Source: Isoetes taiwanensis
Lineage: Eukaryota; Streptophyta; Lycopodiopsida; Isoetales; Isoetaceae
DNA: 64,000 nucleotides
Direction: 5' to 3'
NCBI GenBank assembly: GCA_021234155.1
Contig: JAJEKV010000211.1
Location: 558,001 to 622,000 of the forward strand
Shown: positions 15,001 to 27,061 of the stretch, in pieces
How the letters are laid out: each line of letters begins with the position of its first letter
Numbering within the stretch: the first letter of the stretch is position 1
Notes under the pieces: model-generated
Databases searched by the model: none
The model's input: only the letters and a program-made list of their open reading frames with translations
What the model was told of the DNA's origin: nothing
Position numbers and translations under genes: made by a program

Positions 15001-18000
15001 TGCATTGCCGCGAAAATAAATTCGGTTTTGCCAGGCTGGATCCTAATTCATCTCCGGCCTACGGCCCAATTTTGAATTTTAGGAGAAGGTCTAGGTCAAA
15101 GGGTTAGCATTAGAGCGGTAGGGGGGCAGCCCGTTGCGGAACAGCAGCATTTGGCACCCTCCCCAAGTCAAAGCGAGGGGCGGGGACCTTGCGGGGATCC
15201 CTCACAAGAGGGAGAGTCAGGACCGGGGGCGGGATCAAAAAGTTCGAGGCAGCCCCTTCTGGCGGCGCTCCCGGTACTGCGCTAATGACCACCCTCGGGC
15301 GGTTCCCCTATCGACGTTGGATCCTCCGTTCGGGGGCCCCTCTTGGGGAAGGTCAAAAGATTCCAGTCGGTCAGGAGAACTTGTCAAACAGCGGGGCGTC
15401 GATGTCGGCCTTGTAGAAACCCTTGCTTTTTGTCGTTGGACGCAGGGGATGCTCGGAATGGCAAATAGACCACTGCCAAATCGTCCGGAATGGCGAAATT
15501 ACCCTAGGGAGCAAGTTACCGCGATTCGGTTTTGCGAAAGAAGAAACACTCCGCCCTCCCGCGCCGGTATCCGCATGCACATCCTAGGCCAATTGACTAC
15601 GAGTGTGATGGAAGTGAGCTACTTTGGGCTTCTTGGAGTTGGTGGTCTTACGGCCCGCGGAACTTGGTCCCGAGGGGCAATGTCGGCGTTACGAGTCCAT
15701 TGGCGGTCGGTCAGGGTCCCAGGAAAGGGGAGGCCGTCAGTCCCGGGGCCTTGGGGAGAGAAATTTGGGGCAAGCGACCTGGGAGGATTTTAGGGTCAGC
15801 GCTGGCGTCAACACCCCAACTCCACTTCAAGACGGCGCAAGGTCCGCCCGAATCGACAAGGAGAGAGGGCCTCAGCGTAAACCACGGCGTGGGTTGCGAG
15901 GGCTCTAGAAGGGTTTACGTTTTGGGGGGCGAGTCTGATACTGTTGCACTTGGGACTGGCGAAGCGGCGGCCAGAGAATCACGGAGCAAAGGGCGGCGGG
16001 CGGAGTTTGGGCCTTTCCTCCTCCCGATGTGGCAAGTAGAAGTGGGAGCTTTTTGCGATGGCAAGACATTAAATAAATTCGCGTAATTAATGCATTGCAC
16101 GAAAATAAATTCGGTTTTTGCCGTGGCGGGATCCCTAATTCATCTCGGCCTACGGCCCAATTTTGAATTTTAGGAGAAGGTCTAGGTCAAAGGGTTAGCA
16201 TTAGAGCGGTGGGGCAGCCGTTGCGGGGGCAGCGAGCTGGCACCCTTCCCCAAGTCAAGCGAGGCGGGACCTTGCGAGGGGATCCCTCACAAGGGGGGAG
16301 AGTCGGACCCGAGGGGGGATCAAAAAAGTTCGAGAGGCAGCCCCTTCTGGCGGCGCTCCCGGGCTGCGCTAATGACCACCCTCCGGGCCGGTTCCCCTAT
16401 CCGGCCGTTGGATCCTCCGTTCAGGGGGCCCCTCTTGGGGAAGGTCAAAAGATTCGATCGGTCAGGAGAACTTGTCAAACGCAGGAAGCGTCACGATGTC
16501 GACCTTGTAGAAACCGCCTTGTTTTGTCGTTAGAACGCAGGGATGCTCGGAATGGCAAATAGACCACGCAAAAATCGTCAGGAATGGCGAAATTACCCTA
16601 GGGAGCAAGTTACGATTCGGTTTTGCGAAAGAAGGAAACACTCCGCCCTCCCGCAGCGGTATCCCGCATGCACATCCTAGGCCAATTGACTACGAGTGTG
16701 ATGGGAAGTAGGCTACTTTGGCGCTTCTTGGAGTTGGGTGGTCTTGGCGTACGGAACTTGGTCCCAGGGCAATGTCGGCGTTCGAGTCCATTGGCGGTCG
16801 GTCAGCGATTCGGGAGTTTGGGAGGTTGCCCGTCGGTCGACTGGGGCCTTGGGGAGAGAAATTTGGGGCAAGCGACCTCGGGAGGGATTTTAGGGTCAGC
16901 GCTCTGGCGTCAACACCCTAACCCACTTCGAAACACGGTGCAAGGTCCGGCGAATCGACAAGGAGAGGGCCTCGAGAAGCGTAAACCACGTGGGTTGCGG
17001 GGCTCTAGAAGGGTTTTACGTTTTGGGGGAGTCTGTCTGTTACACAGGACGGAAGCGGCGAGAGAATCTGGAGCAAGGGGCCCGGCGGGCGGAGTTTGGG
17101 CCTTTCCCTCCTCAGATGTGGCAAGTAGAAGTGGGGGCGCTTTTGCGATGGCAAGACATTAAATAAATTAAAGTAATTAATGCATTGCCGCGAAAATAAA
17201 TTCGGTTTTGCGGTTTGGATCCTAATTCATCTCGACTACGGCCCAATTTTGAATTTTTAGGGAGAAGGTCTAGGTCAAAGGGTTAGCATTAGAGCGGTCG
17301 GGGCAATTCGTTGCGGGGCAGCAGAGTTGGCACCCTTCCCCAAGTCCAAGCGAGGCGGGGACCTTGCGGGGATCCCTCACAAGAGGGAGAGTCAGGACCC
17401 GAGGCGGGATCAAAAAAGTTCGGCGACCCTTCTGGCGGCGCTCCCGGGGCTGCGCTAATGACCACCCTCCCGGGCCGGTTCCCCTATCCGGCCGTTGGAT
17501 CCTCCGTTCGGGGGCCCCTCTTGGGGAAGGTCCAAAAGATTCAGTCGGTCGGGAGAACTTGTCAAATTTGCGGGGTCTGATGTCGGCCTTGTAGAAACCG
17601 CCTTTGTTTGTGGATTCGGGCACGGGATGCTCGGAATGGCAAATAGACCACTGACAAATGCGTCAGGAATGGCGAAATTACCCTAGGGAGCAAGTTACCG
17701 CAGTCGGTTTTGCGAAGAAGGAAACACTCCACGCCCTCCGCGACGGTATCCGCATGCACATCCTAGGCCAATTGACTACGAGGTGTGATGGAAGTGAGCT
17801 ACTTTGGGCTTCTTGGAGTTGGGTGGTCTTCTGGCCCGGAACTTGGTCCCCAGGGGCAATGTCGGCGTGCGAGTCCATTGCATTAGGTCGGATCGTGATG
17901 GGAGGCAGGAGGTAGCCATAACGTCCCGAGGGGGCCTTGGGGAGAGAATTTGGGGCAAGCGACCTCAGGAGGGATTTTAGGAGTCAGGTCTCGGACGTCA

Positions 18001-19800
18001 ACACCCCAACTCCACTTCAAGACGGCGCAAGGTCGGCGAATCGACAAGGAGGGCCTCGAAGCGTAAACCACGTGGGTTGCGGGGCTCTAGAAGGGTTTAC
18101 GTTTTGGGGGCGAGTCTGGTCTGTTACACTTGGGATTTGGCCCGGCGGCGGCCGAGGAGAATATCGGGCAAGGGGAGGCCGGGCGGGCGGAGTTTGGGCC
18201 TTTCCTCCTCCGATGTGGCAAGTAGAAGTCGAGGCGCTTTAAATGATGGCAAGACATTAAGTAAATTCGCCAATTAATGCATTTGCGAAAATAAATTCGG
18301 TTTTGCGGCCGGGATCCCTAATTCATCTCGGCACCGCGGCCCAATTTTTGAATTTTAGGAGAAGGTCTAGGTCAAAGGGTTAGCATTAGAACGGTCGGGG
18401 GCAGCCCGTTGCGGGGAGCAGCAGGTGGCACCCTTCCCCAAGTCAAGCGAGGCCAGGACCTTGCGGGGATCCCCTCACAAGAGGGAGAGTCAGGACCCGG
18501 GGGGCGGGATCAAAAAAAGTTCGGCAGCCCTTCTGGCGGGTCTCCCGGGGCTGCGCCTAATGACCACCCTCCGGGCCGGTTCCCCTATCCGGGTTGGATC
18601 CCCTGGGTTCGGGGGCCCCTCTTGAGGAAGGTCAAAGATTCGGATGGTCGGGAGAACTTGTCAAACAGCGAGGCGTCGATGTCGGCCTTGTAGAAACCGC
18701 CTTTGTTTTGTCGTTCGAGACGCTAAGGATGCTCAGGAATGGCAAATAGAACCCAAATCGTCCGGAATGTTGAAATTACCCTAGGGAGCAAGTTACCCGG
18801 TCGGTTTTGGAAGAAGGAAAACACTCAGCCCCCTCCGGCGGTATCCCATGCACATCCTAGGCCAATTGGCGAGAGGTGTGATGGAAGTGAGCTACTTTGG
18901 CTTCTTGGAGTTAAGGGTGGTCTTCGGCCGCGGAACTTGGTCCCCAGGGGCAATGTCGACGTTAGGAGTCCATTGGCAGAGTCGGATCAGCGATTCGGAG
19001 AGGAGGTTGCGCCCGTAGTAAAGGGGGCCTTGGGGAGGGAAATTTGGGGCAAGCAGCCTCGGGAGGATTTTAGGGTCGGCGCTCTGGCGTCAACACCCCA
19101 ACTCCCACTTCAAGACCGCGGCTTCAAGGTCGTAGAATCCGAATCGACAAGGAGAGGGCCTCCGAAGCGTAAACCACGTGGGTTTGCGGGCTCTAGAAGG
19201 GTTTTTTACGTTTTGGGGGCGAGTCCTGGTCTGTTGCACTGGGACTGAAAGCTTGTAGCGGAGCAAGAGGAACCGGCGGGGCGGAGTTTGGGCCTTTCCT
19301 CCTCCGATGTGGCAAGTAGGAGGAGCTTTTGCTGATGGCAAGACATTAATTAAATTAGCAATTAATGCATTGCCACGAAAATAAATTCGGTTTTACCCGG
19401 CTGGATCCTAATTCATCTCGACAACACGGCCCAATTTTTGAATTTTGGAGAAGGTCTAGGTCAAAAGGGTTAGCATTAGAGCATTGGGGCGGGTTAGGAC
19501 AAGGGGGCAAGAGGTGGCACCCTTCCCAAGTCAAAGCGAGGCCCGAGGACCTTGCGGGGATCCCTCACAAGAGGGAGAGTCAGGACCCGGGGGCGGGATC
19601 AAAAAAAGTTCGAGGCGCCCTTCTGGGGGCTCCCGGGGCTGCGCTAATGACCACCCACGGGCGGTTCCCCTATCCGTAGTTGGATCCTCCAGTTCGGGGC
19701 CCCTCTTCGGGAAGGTCCAAAAGATTCAGATCGGTCGGGGAGAACTTGTCAAACTTAGGCGTCTGATGTCGGCCTTGTAGCATCGCCTTTGTTTGTCGAT
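1..19800. repeat. Tandem satellite array, family A (~1.1-kb monomer)
   Basis: A GC-rich unit repeats head to tail. Using the invariant string gatgtcggccttgtagaa (or its one-base variant) as a phase marker, copies start at 20, 1110, 2228, 3333, 4429, 5520, 6623, 7711, 8819, 9910, 11005, 12110, 13216, 14314, 15401, 16495, 17579, 18678 and 19765. That gives 18 intervals of 1084-1118 bp with a mean of 1097. Other invariant blocks in every unit are ccctagggagcaagtta, cctaggccaattga, gtcaacaccc and aattaatgcatt. Differences between units are mainly 1-5 nt indels at a limited set of sites. No reading frame survives from unit to unit, so long open frames inside the array reflect GC-rich, stop-poor sequence. 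I see no rRNA, tRNA or histone sequence. Role unknown; centromeric, heterochromatic or other satellite DNA is possible. Confidence 0.95.
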
Positions 19801-21255
19801 TTTGGGCAGTTTGGGATGCTCTCCGGAATGGCAAATAGACCAGGTCAAATCGTCAGGAATAGGCGAAATTACCCTAGGGGCAGCCGTCCGGTTTTGGGGG
19901 ATCCCCACTCCGCCCTCGGGCCAATTTATCCAGCATGCATCCTAGGCCAATTGACCTCTGAGGTGTGATGGAAGTAGAGCTACTTTGGCCTTCTTGGAGG
20001 CGAGTGGTCTTCTGGCCCGAGGAACTTCAGTCCCCAGGGCAATGTCGGCGGGAGTCCATTGACCCAGTCGGATCGCCCGGTCAGGGGGGGCTGCCGTCGG
20101 ATCCCGAGCCACCCAGGGAGAGGTTCCCGGATTTTTAGGGATCCTCGGCGTCAACACCCCAACCCCACTTCAAGACAGGCGCCAAGGATTCCCGAATCGA
20201 CAAGGAGAACTTGTCAAGCGTAAACCACGTGGGTTGCGGGGCTCTAGAAGGGTTTCGTTTTGGGGGCAGTCTGTTTCGGCGGGCACCGGGACGTCGTCCA
20301 TTGTCCCGAGACAATGCTCGGGAATGCGCAAATTTCCCGGGGCCTTTGGAGAGCCAATTGTGACATTCAGAAATGGCGGTTGCGTCAACATCCTAACTCC
20401 AATTGAGACATTAAGTCCCGTAAATTACTTGGGGAGCCTGGTGGATGCATTGGAAGTTTACATTCGGCTTTGCCGGAAGGATTTTCATGTCCGCGACTTC
20501 GGTGAGGGAGGGCGTCAACACTAACTCCCTTCAAGACATGGCGCCAAAGTTCCGTAGAGCCAATCCACAAGGACATGGCCTGTCCGAAGCGTAAACCCCG
20601 TGGGTTGCGGGCTCTAGAAGGGTTTTACGTTTTGGGGGGCCGAAGTCCGGTCTTTTGGCCCGCGGAACTTGGTTTTCGAGCAATGTCAGCGTTACGAGTC
20701 CATTTGCGAGAGCCAAATCGTGGTTCGGAGAGGGGAGGTTGCCCGTTCTTCCAGGGGGCCTTAGGGAGAGGAAATTTGGGAAAGCGACCTCAGGAGGATT
20801 TTTAAGTCGCTGTCTGGCGTCAACACCCCAACTCCCACTTCAAGACCGTCGCTGGGTCGGCGAATAGACAAGGAGGGGGCCTCCAAGCGTAAACCACGTG
20901 AGGTTGCAAGGGCTCACAGAAGGGTTTACGTTTTGGGGCAGTCTAGTCTGATTGCGTACACATTGGAGGCGTGGCGAAGGCTGCGGCCGAGAAGCTTATA
21001 GCAAGAGGCCCGGCGGAGCGGAGTTTGGACCTGTCCCTCCTCCAGATGTGGCAATTAGAAATTGGAGGCTTTTGCGGTGGCAACCTACGATTAAATTCAT
21101 AATTAATGCATTGCGAAAATAAATTCTGATTTTTGCCAGCTGGATCCCTAATTCATCTCGGCCACAAGGCCCAATTTTGAATTTTTGGAGAAGGTCTAGG
21201 TCAAAGGGTTAGCATTAGAACCGTCGGGGCAGCGGATTCTTGAGAACAACAGAGC
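19766..21255. repeat. Degenerate edge of satellite array A
   Basis: From the last marker copy onward the unit order breaks down. Around 20198-20220 a segment normally followed by gagggcctc is instead followed by aacttgtcaagcgtaaacc, joining two distant parts of the monomer. From about 20260 to 20560 short pieces of the monomer (tccattg, atgctcgggaatg, ggggccttt, gcgtcaacatcc) are spaced by unfamiliar sequence. A recognisable partial unit resumes at about 20580 and runs to about 21255, where similarity to the monomer fades after gagaacaacagagctg. Reduced similarity at array edges is common for satellites. The interleaving could also be a consensus artefact. Confidence 0.8.
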
Positions 21256-21640
21256 TGATTTGGAAAGATTTGGAAGATGCGGTTGACTTCAAGCCACAAA
21301 GAAACATAAATTTAGTAGCATTGCTTCTATCGGTCGGGGTTGGAGAAAAAAAAGTGACTGTCCATCTAAACTTCTAAGAATGTGCATTTGAAAGATTTAG
21401 AACATGGAAGTGTCCCATTTGTAAGAGCTCTGAGGAGAGTCAAACCACAAATAATCTCGGAAATTTGGTTCTACCGGTCCAAGTCGAAATGTCGCGAGAA
21501 ACCTCGAGGGGCTCGAAATGGCAAATCGGCTGAAGAAGGCGATATCCAAGCGGAAGAATGCAAAATATCTTCAAGAATCCTTAGGATCATGTTCATGCAT
21601 ATGTATCAATGCTAGATTGTACCCAAGAGAAAATATAACA
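21256..21640. other. Spacer between satellite A and the CACTA remnant; nothing recognised
   Basis: This stretch no longer matches the satellite and has ordinary AT content. A plus-strand open frame of 77 codons from 21382 has no motif I recognise. No terminal repeat of the CACTA type was found here, so the left limit of the CACTA element is not defined. Confidence 0.4.
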
Positions 21641-21879
21641 ATGTACAAAACATAGGTTTATTGAACAAAAGATCACTTGAACAATTCACATACTCCTCTG
21701 AGCTTGGCTTATGGTTTCTATCGTGAAGTCCTCCACTTGTCCATCCCTTTGAACCATAGCTCCATGTCAAGTATATGCGGCGTCGACCATGCATATGTCG
21801 CTAGTATCATGTTAATCTTTGTTTTTCTGTGGTGCTTCCAAACCACGACCATCTTTTCAAGAAGCACCCTCATCATGCT

Positions 21880-22206
21880 AGGCGACTCCTTTGGTTCCTA
21901 GCAATTTGGTCGATGCCTTCTCACCAATCACATACTTCTTTAACACTTTCATCAGATGGATCGTTGTTTCATAGTCCTCATCTTGAGTGGAGGAGGGTTC
22001 ACGGAGGATTCCCTTCCTTCTCATGCCCTCGGCGGCTCCTACACCAAGCTATAGATTAGAAAATAGATAAAATACAATAAAAGTGTATAAACTACAGAGT
22101 GTAGCCTTACTTGTGAAGACCGGGTTCCATATCTCTCTGCTCTTGAATCCTCATCTCCTCACGAATGCGGTTCAAGCGTCGAAGCATACCTTCCATGGCC
22201 ATGTAT
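21880..22206 (-). pseudogene. Possible two-exon remnant of a CACTA accessory ORF
   Basis: On the minus strand an ATG at about 22203 opens a short frame beginning MAMEGMLRRLNRIREEM, rich in charged residues and probably helical. It runs into a possible donor (A|GTAAGG) near 22109. A possible acceptor, TCTATAG preceded by a pyrimidine-rich stretch with CTAAT, lies near 22054. Downstream a frame starting MRRKGILREPSSTQDEDYE continues to a stop at about 21880. The inferred intron is under 60 bp, short for a plant. The position downstream of the transposase fits a TnpA-like accessory ORF, but I see no diagnostic motif, and the 22.3-kb palindromic motifs lie between it and the transposase. It could be unrelated sequence. 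Confidence 0.25.
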
Positions 22207-22329
22207 CCCAAAAGCAATAAAAAAAAAACTCACAATAAGCGCAATGAAAAACTAGGATCAGGATCGTTCGCAATACTCAAATCATAAAAGAAATGGGAAA
22301 AATGGCGGCCGATGACTTTTTAAAAACGA

Positions 22330-22432
22330 GAGGCGTCGTTTTAAGGCGTATAGGCGTCGTTTAACGGCGTTTAAAAGGTCGATTCAGCGGCGTCTATAGC
22401 GGCGTTCACGGCTATAACGGCGTCGTCACGAA
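22330..22432. repeat. Cluster of palindromic cgtcgttNaNcggcg motifs
   Basis: Within about 100 bp the motif occurs as gcgtcgttttaaggcg and gcgtcgtttaacggcg, followed by several partial versions (cagcggcgtc, tagcggcgttc, aacggcgtcgtc). The same motif fills the zone next to the CACTA terminus at 30.1 kb. Subterminal repeats that bind the TnpA-type protein are known in CACTA elements, so this may be the 3' subterminal zone. No terminal repeat was found beside it. Confidence 0.55.
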
Positions 22433-22439
22433 ATTTGTT

Positions 22440-23080
22440 TTGTTTTTCGTATCTTTGAGATGCCATATATATTGCCCTATTAGTCCTCCGGCTTCTCGCG
22501 CCCTCCGTCCTCTGCTCCTGCGCCCTCCGGCTTCCTCCTCCTCCTCCCCTTGGACTCCTCACCTACATCTGCCATGGCGCTTCTCACGATGCATGCCGCT
22601 TGATGCCGCACCGAGAGGCCGGCTATTGCTGGAGCACTGAGCGCCTCGGTCAGTGGCTAGAGGCGAACCTAACCCAAGAAAGGCGGAGTTCAAGCAAGCC
22701 ATGACAAAGGCTGCGTGATAGGGGGCAAGAAAAGACCTCGCTCGCATTCTTTGGGGAGGCGGAACCTTCCCTCAATCTGAGGCTCAGTGCACGAAGAAAT
22801 GCATGGTGAACTCGTTGTGCTTGGCCCGTATGCTAGAGGATAGGGGCCTTTGGGAAGGGAAACATTTCTTTGAAGCCCTACTTTCAAAAGTTGCACCGGA
22901 CCAACGGGGCATGCGGGGAAGTGCTGCATTACATGAATTCCTTGGGAAAGCAGACACCCACAGGAGGAGGGCTTGGATTCCATGCCGGGAGGCTTGTTAC
23001 GGCGGGGTGGAGGAAATCACCGTCGAGCACCCGAGCCTGCGAGTGGATCCTGCTTGGATCTTTGATATATACCACTAGAT
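22440..23080 (+). pseudogene. Plus-strand gene-like fragment inside the CACTA remnant
   Basis: A TATA-like ccatatatattgc lies at about 22462, followed by a CT-rich leader and gccATGgcg near 22573. The frame from that ATG stops after a few codons. Further on, an open frame without early stops runs from about 22745 to a TAG at 23078; the part after the internal ATG at 22803 reads MVNSLCLARMLEDRGLWEG. AT-rich DNA with a short 44-bp-period duplication follows, as in a 3' untranslated region. The orientation is opposite to the transposase. I do not recognise the protein. A captured host-gene fragment is one reading, chance open frames another. Confidence 0.35.
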
Positions 23081-23130
23081 GTGCCTTGGCATCCACTTTG
23101 TTTTGTGTATTTGAATTGTGTATGGGTTTT

Positions 23131-23202
23131 TATATGAATTTTGTATTTTGAAGGGAATACATATATGATTTTTGTATATGAATCTTGCATTTTGAAGGGA
23201 AT
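23131..23202. repeat. Short tandem duplication, 44-bp period
   Basis: Two 28-bp segments, 23131-23158 and 23175-23202, start with tatatgaat and end with attttgaagggaat. They differ at two positions and start 44 bp apart. The surrounding DNA is AT-rich and non-coding. Confidence 0.75.
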
Positions 23203-23599
23203 CTTCACATTTTATGATTAATTAAACATAAAGCGTGTACTCAAGCGTATGTAGAACTGCTTACGATCGGCTTGCAAGCCATAGGTCTATACTAGGATGC
23301 CAATTAACTTGGCATAAATGTCTATGATAACCCGAAGTTGCAATACTAATGTTGCCTAATATGGTTTGTAGTATACACAAATTCATGCCAAAGTATTTTT
23401 CTTATTCATATGTGGGAAGAAAATATAATAATCATAATAAAGTAATGAAGGTTCAATCGATGGTAGTCTTCTATCATGACAATAGTCCCCCAACCCCCCA
23501 ACCTCCCTATTCGTACGCCATCTCTTCTTCACCTTCAAATATCGGTGGCGGGGGGCGAGCCTTACATGGAACTCTGAACCACCAGCGATCTTGCAAAGG

Positions 23600-23995
23600 A
23601 TGCGGAGCGAAGGTGACCTACAAAACCTCTATTACATTAGTTCCTTTGTTAATGACATATATAAATTTTATTGCATCAAGTAAACATACTTGTTCACATT
23701 GCTCAACCCTCACGAGTGTGTCTTGACCCACGATACCACCGGCGAGTTGAATCTAGTGAATCTGAGGCCACTTTCGGATCTTTGCATGTATCGTGGCATG
23801 AGCACCCGATACACACAAGATCAAACCATTGGCATCAAACAACATTGTTTTGAATGCACTACCGACATCAACCTCCATGATAGTCTTTATAGTACCAATC
23901 CATTCCAACATTGCCTCGATTGGGTTTGGGTGCGCACTACCCGGTCGGCAAAGCGTACTAAACTTGCTGATATACCACAATCATAAGTCGTTTGC
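23600..23995 (-). pseudogene. DUF4216-like remnant of the CACTA transposase region
   Basis: The minus strand encodes, across several frames, pieces resembling DUF4216, which lies downstream of the transposase core in plant CACTA elements. An open frame from 23980 to 23753 contains TIMEVDVGSAFKTMLFD, comparable to the family pattern of an I.E.DYG segment followed by a hydrophobic strand and F.C.W. A shifted frame gives GQDTLVRVEQ where the family usually has DPFVLASQ. At least two frameshifts and stops break it. It lies just downstream of DUF4218, the expected order. Identification rests on order and weak similarity. Confidence 0.4.
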
Positions 23996-24305
23996 CATGA
24001 TCCACACTTTGTCGAAAGTGAGCACGAAGACCATATTGATGCATATGAATTATACTACAAAGTAAAGGAACAAATGTTCAAAATAGCGAAGCGAAACTTC
24101 GTGAATTATATGCTATTAAGTTGCACTTACAAATAGTGACACGCCTTTAGCATATGCAAATTCTTCGCTAGAAACATGTTTTATACGTTGCCTTGCCATC
24201 TCTAGTTGTTCGAGCAGCCATTTATTGTTTATCTCACTTGGCGGGACCCTAGATGATCACGGAAGTGGTTGTTTGCGATTCTTTTGTCGATGGCGTCTTC
24301 TCTCC

Positions 24306-26800
24306 TCATCTCTCTTTATTTTTTTTCTTCCTCGTATTTTTTTTTATCCATTTCTCCATGGGAGTGGAGTTGTAGATGAGAAACTTATTGACTTTTGCCT
24401 GTTCTTCTAGTGTGAACAATTTCTTCTGTGGTCTTCCTTCGGGAACTTCTCCAACTATAGTTGGAGTGTCTTCATCGGTCCATAATCGTGGAGCATTGGG
24501 GTGTAGATCGGCCAAGAACTCGGTGACATAGAATAATGACTCTCGTGCTAACCAACCCTCGGCCATGCAACCCTCTGGCCTTGCCTTCTGACGTACGAAG
24601 TCCTTGAGGACCTTGAGCGTTCTATAAAAACATCCATCTAGGATTTGTTGTGCTGCAAGCTCTACGCCGTCCACTAAATGCACTAGTAAGTGAGTTTGTA
24701 TGTCGAAAACTTGTTGGGAATTCTTTCTCTAGCATACAACATGCCTCAACGACCTTAGTTCGCATGTCACTTAATTTCATTTTGTCGATTATCTCCTTCC
24801 TTGTAATCCATCTAAATATGATTTAAGAAAAAAAAAAGTTAAGTGAGAGTTCAGCATCAGTGTTTTCTAAATCCGTCTACGAACACGGAAAACTTACGAT
24901 GGGAGACATATTGCATGTAGTGGACCGTGTGAGGCGACCCTCGAGAACAATAGGCATAACAAACTGCAACATCTTATGCCAATCATGAGATTTCAACCCA
25001 GTTAACTCCCGCCGTTAGAGAAACAATTGCATAGCGAATGCATATATCACAGCCAGTCTTTATTGCCTTGATAAGCTTCCGAGCGGGTTTCATACATTTT
25101 CTAGGCGCGATCCAATCCACTTGTGGCCTTATTCCTTCGCCGACATTTAACCATGCTTTAGATTTTGATCCAGCTTCTTGTAGATCTTCGTCTTTGCATC
25201 ACGTGTCCTTCGTCGTCGGTGACATGCTTCCAAATAGGCGAAACGTTTTTAAAAGATGTGCATGGGATCAAGAAGATGATGGATCTTCAATTACGTCAAT
25301 AGGGTAGAAGGAAGAAGGATGCTTTCCACTTCATTCCCTTAACCTTATTTCCTTTTGGCATCCCACATGTTACCCCAATCTCTCATTGTCAACCTTTTGG
25401 GAGGCTCTTGATTGCAATGTTTTTCTCTTGGACCTCGTATCGAAGTCGATTTTTCCATTGGCGGATATCTCTTGAAGTTTGCATAGACATTTTTTGTGCA
25501 ATCTTGGGTTGGCCGTGAGAGTTCAACTGTTCAAACCCACACAAGTGACATGCATATCCGGACACTTGGAGTCGGAGAGTTCATACAAACCCGGGCCAAT
25601 CGCTCGTTGTCCACATTAAGATTGCTCTCAAGGTAAATCTTGGATTCGTACGAGAAGTTCTCTTGAGACATCGTAAACTTCAATACCTTCACTCCACAAT
25701 GTCAAAAGCTCATCAATAACTATTTTTCGGATATGGATCTAGACTTTCCGGCTAGCCGGTCCACGGAACTAATAGTACTACCATTAAATGGCTAGTCTTC
25801 ATGAGTAACCACGGTGGTAAATTATAGTTGATCAACACTCTTGGCCAAGTTGACCACACCTTGGTGATTGGCGTCCATAAGGATTAACACCATCCGTTGC
25901 CAACCCTAATCGAGATTTGGTTGGCTCTCTTCAAATTCCGGCCATGTTTCATCAATATGCTTCCATTGCTTACGGTCACTAACCACCTTGCGGAGTACAT
26001 TGTCACTTTCGGCGCGCGGCACACCAACCCATGGCGAAGCTAGAGATTCACATCGAAACAATAGCCTTATCGAGGATCAATGGAAAGTAGCGAACCACCT
26101 TCATCGGGACGGTCTTTCCCTTGGCATCTGCATTGTACCTAGAGGCACCACATTTTAGGGCATGTTTACGTGTTCTTGTAGATGTCATCGGATAATATAC
26201 CATGCAATCATTTGGAGAAGCGTGAATCTTATGGTAGCCTAAACCGATTTTGCCAATATATTTTTTATTTCGGTCGACTTTTGGGCATAGTGTTCCCTTG
26301 TGGGAGTATTTTCTCTTGCAATAACTTTTGTATAAAACAGGACCTTTCGTATACATTCAACTACAAATTCAATAAGTCAAGTGATTGCAATTGTACTTAC
26401 TCTAACAAAGCGTAACTTGGCATTGCTCCATTTGAATTTGGCTTGAAGGTTTAATATCAATAAAGATGTAAATCAATCTAGATATGCTTGCACTGGATAT
26501 AATGCTTTATCGCCTCCTCCAATAAAACGTGATCTTCATGACCATCGTTAGGAGTATTTATATCATCATCTAGGTGGTTTTGTCGAAGATTGGGCCAAAT
26601 GCATCTAACATATCGGCTATGGGTTCTTCAACTTCCATGAAGTCGTCCATGGGGGCATTGTCATCATCTTCATCATCGTATTCTGTTCATCTTCATCATT
26701 GTACTCTTCATTATGCGTTGTGCCCATGTTTGTACCATCTTGCTCAATGTATTCTAATTACGCTATCATAATGACTTTTTGATGTGCGCCAATTGATGCA
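24306..26800 (-). pseudogene. CACTA transposase: TNP2 followed by DUF4218
   Basis: The transposase that would cut and join CACTA ends is recognisable across the minus strand in several frames. In 5' to 3' order: an acidic lead-in containing MDDFMEVEEPIADMLDAFG (about 26.65 kb); a TNP2 N-terminal piece with FKWSNAKLRF (about 26.43 kb); GLGYHKIHASPNDCMVYYP in an open frame at 26356-26048, matching the TNP2 signature G.GY.KIHACPNDCMLYW; RYFPLI close to the end of that frame; MWTTSDWPGF and SGYACHLCG (about 25.5-25.6 kb), matching MWTINDFPAYG and LACP.C; LLDPMHIFKNV (about 25.27 kb), matching DVMHIEKNVC; GLKSHDWHKMLQ (about 24.99 kb); and the DUF4218 frame 24683-24306 with HLVDGVELA and QKARPEGCMAEGWLA, matching RNRARPEGSIAEGY. 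Stops and frameshifts between blocks make it a pseudogene as written. Identification is firm; exon limits are not. Confidence 0.82.
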
Positions 26801-27008
26801 GCTTGGATGTGGTCTTATATCCACTTGCCTACCCTGCACGTCAGATTAAACGAAATATATGCGTGATTGATACATACATTGAGAGCCCGTGTTTGTTAAA
26901 TTTTAAGCATTTAATAACGAACGAAATATAAAATTTTATGTCATAATCAAAGCATATATTGAAGATATAATACACATTTATCTTCAATATGTGCAATCTC
27001 ATTCCAAG

Positions 27009-27045
27009 AGAAGAAGAAGAAGAATTCGAAGAAGAAGAAGAAAAA
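27009..27045. repeat. GAA/GAAGAA-rich microsatellite
   Basis: A run of gaagaagaagaagaattcgaag followed by further gaa units lies between the transposase and the SET-like gene. It is shown as sequence only, with no function inferred. Confidence 0.8.
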
Positions 27046-27061
27046 ATGGTGCATTCAGGCA

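Noticed and set aside
1-21255. The tandem array as rDNA spacer, 5S array or histone cluster
   Set aside because: No 5S, 18S, 5.8S, 26S or histone sequence is recognisable in any unit.
22371-22562. Minus-strand frame with glycine and arginine runs
   Set aside because: It covers the palindromic motif cluster and a CT-rich leader; its composition explains the frame.
23349-24065. Plus-strand frames at 23349-23726 and 23671-24065 as genes
   Set aside because: They overlap the minus-strand DUF4216-like remnant and show no domain.
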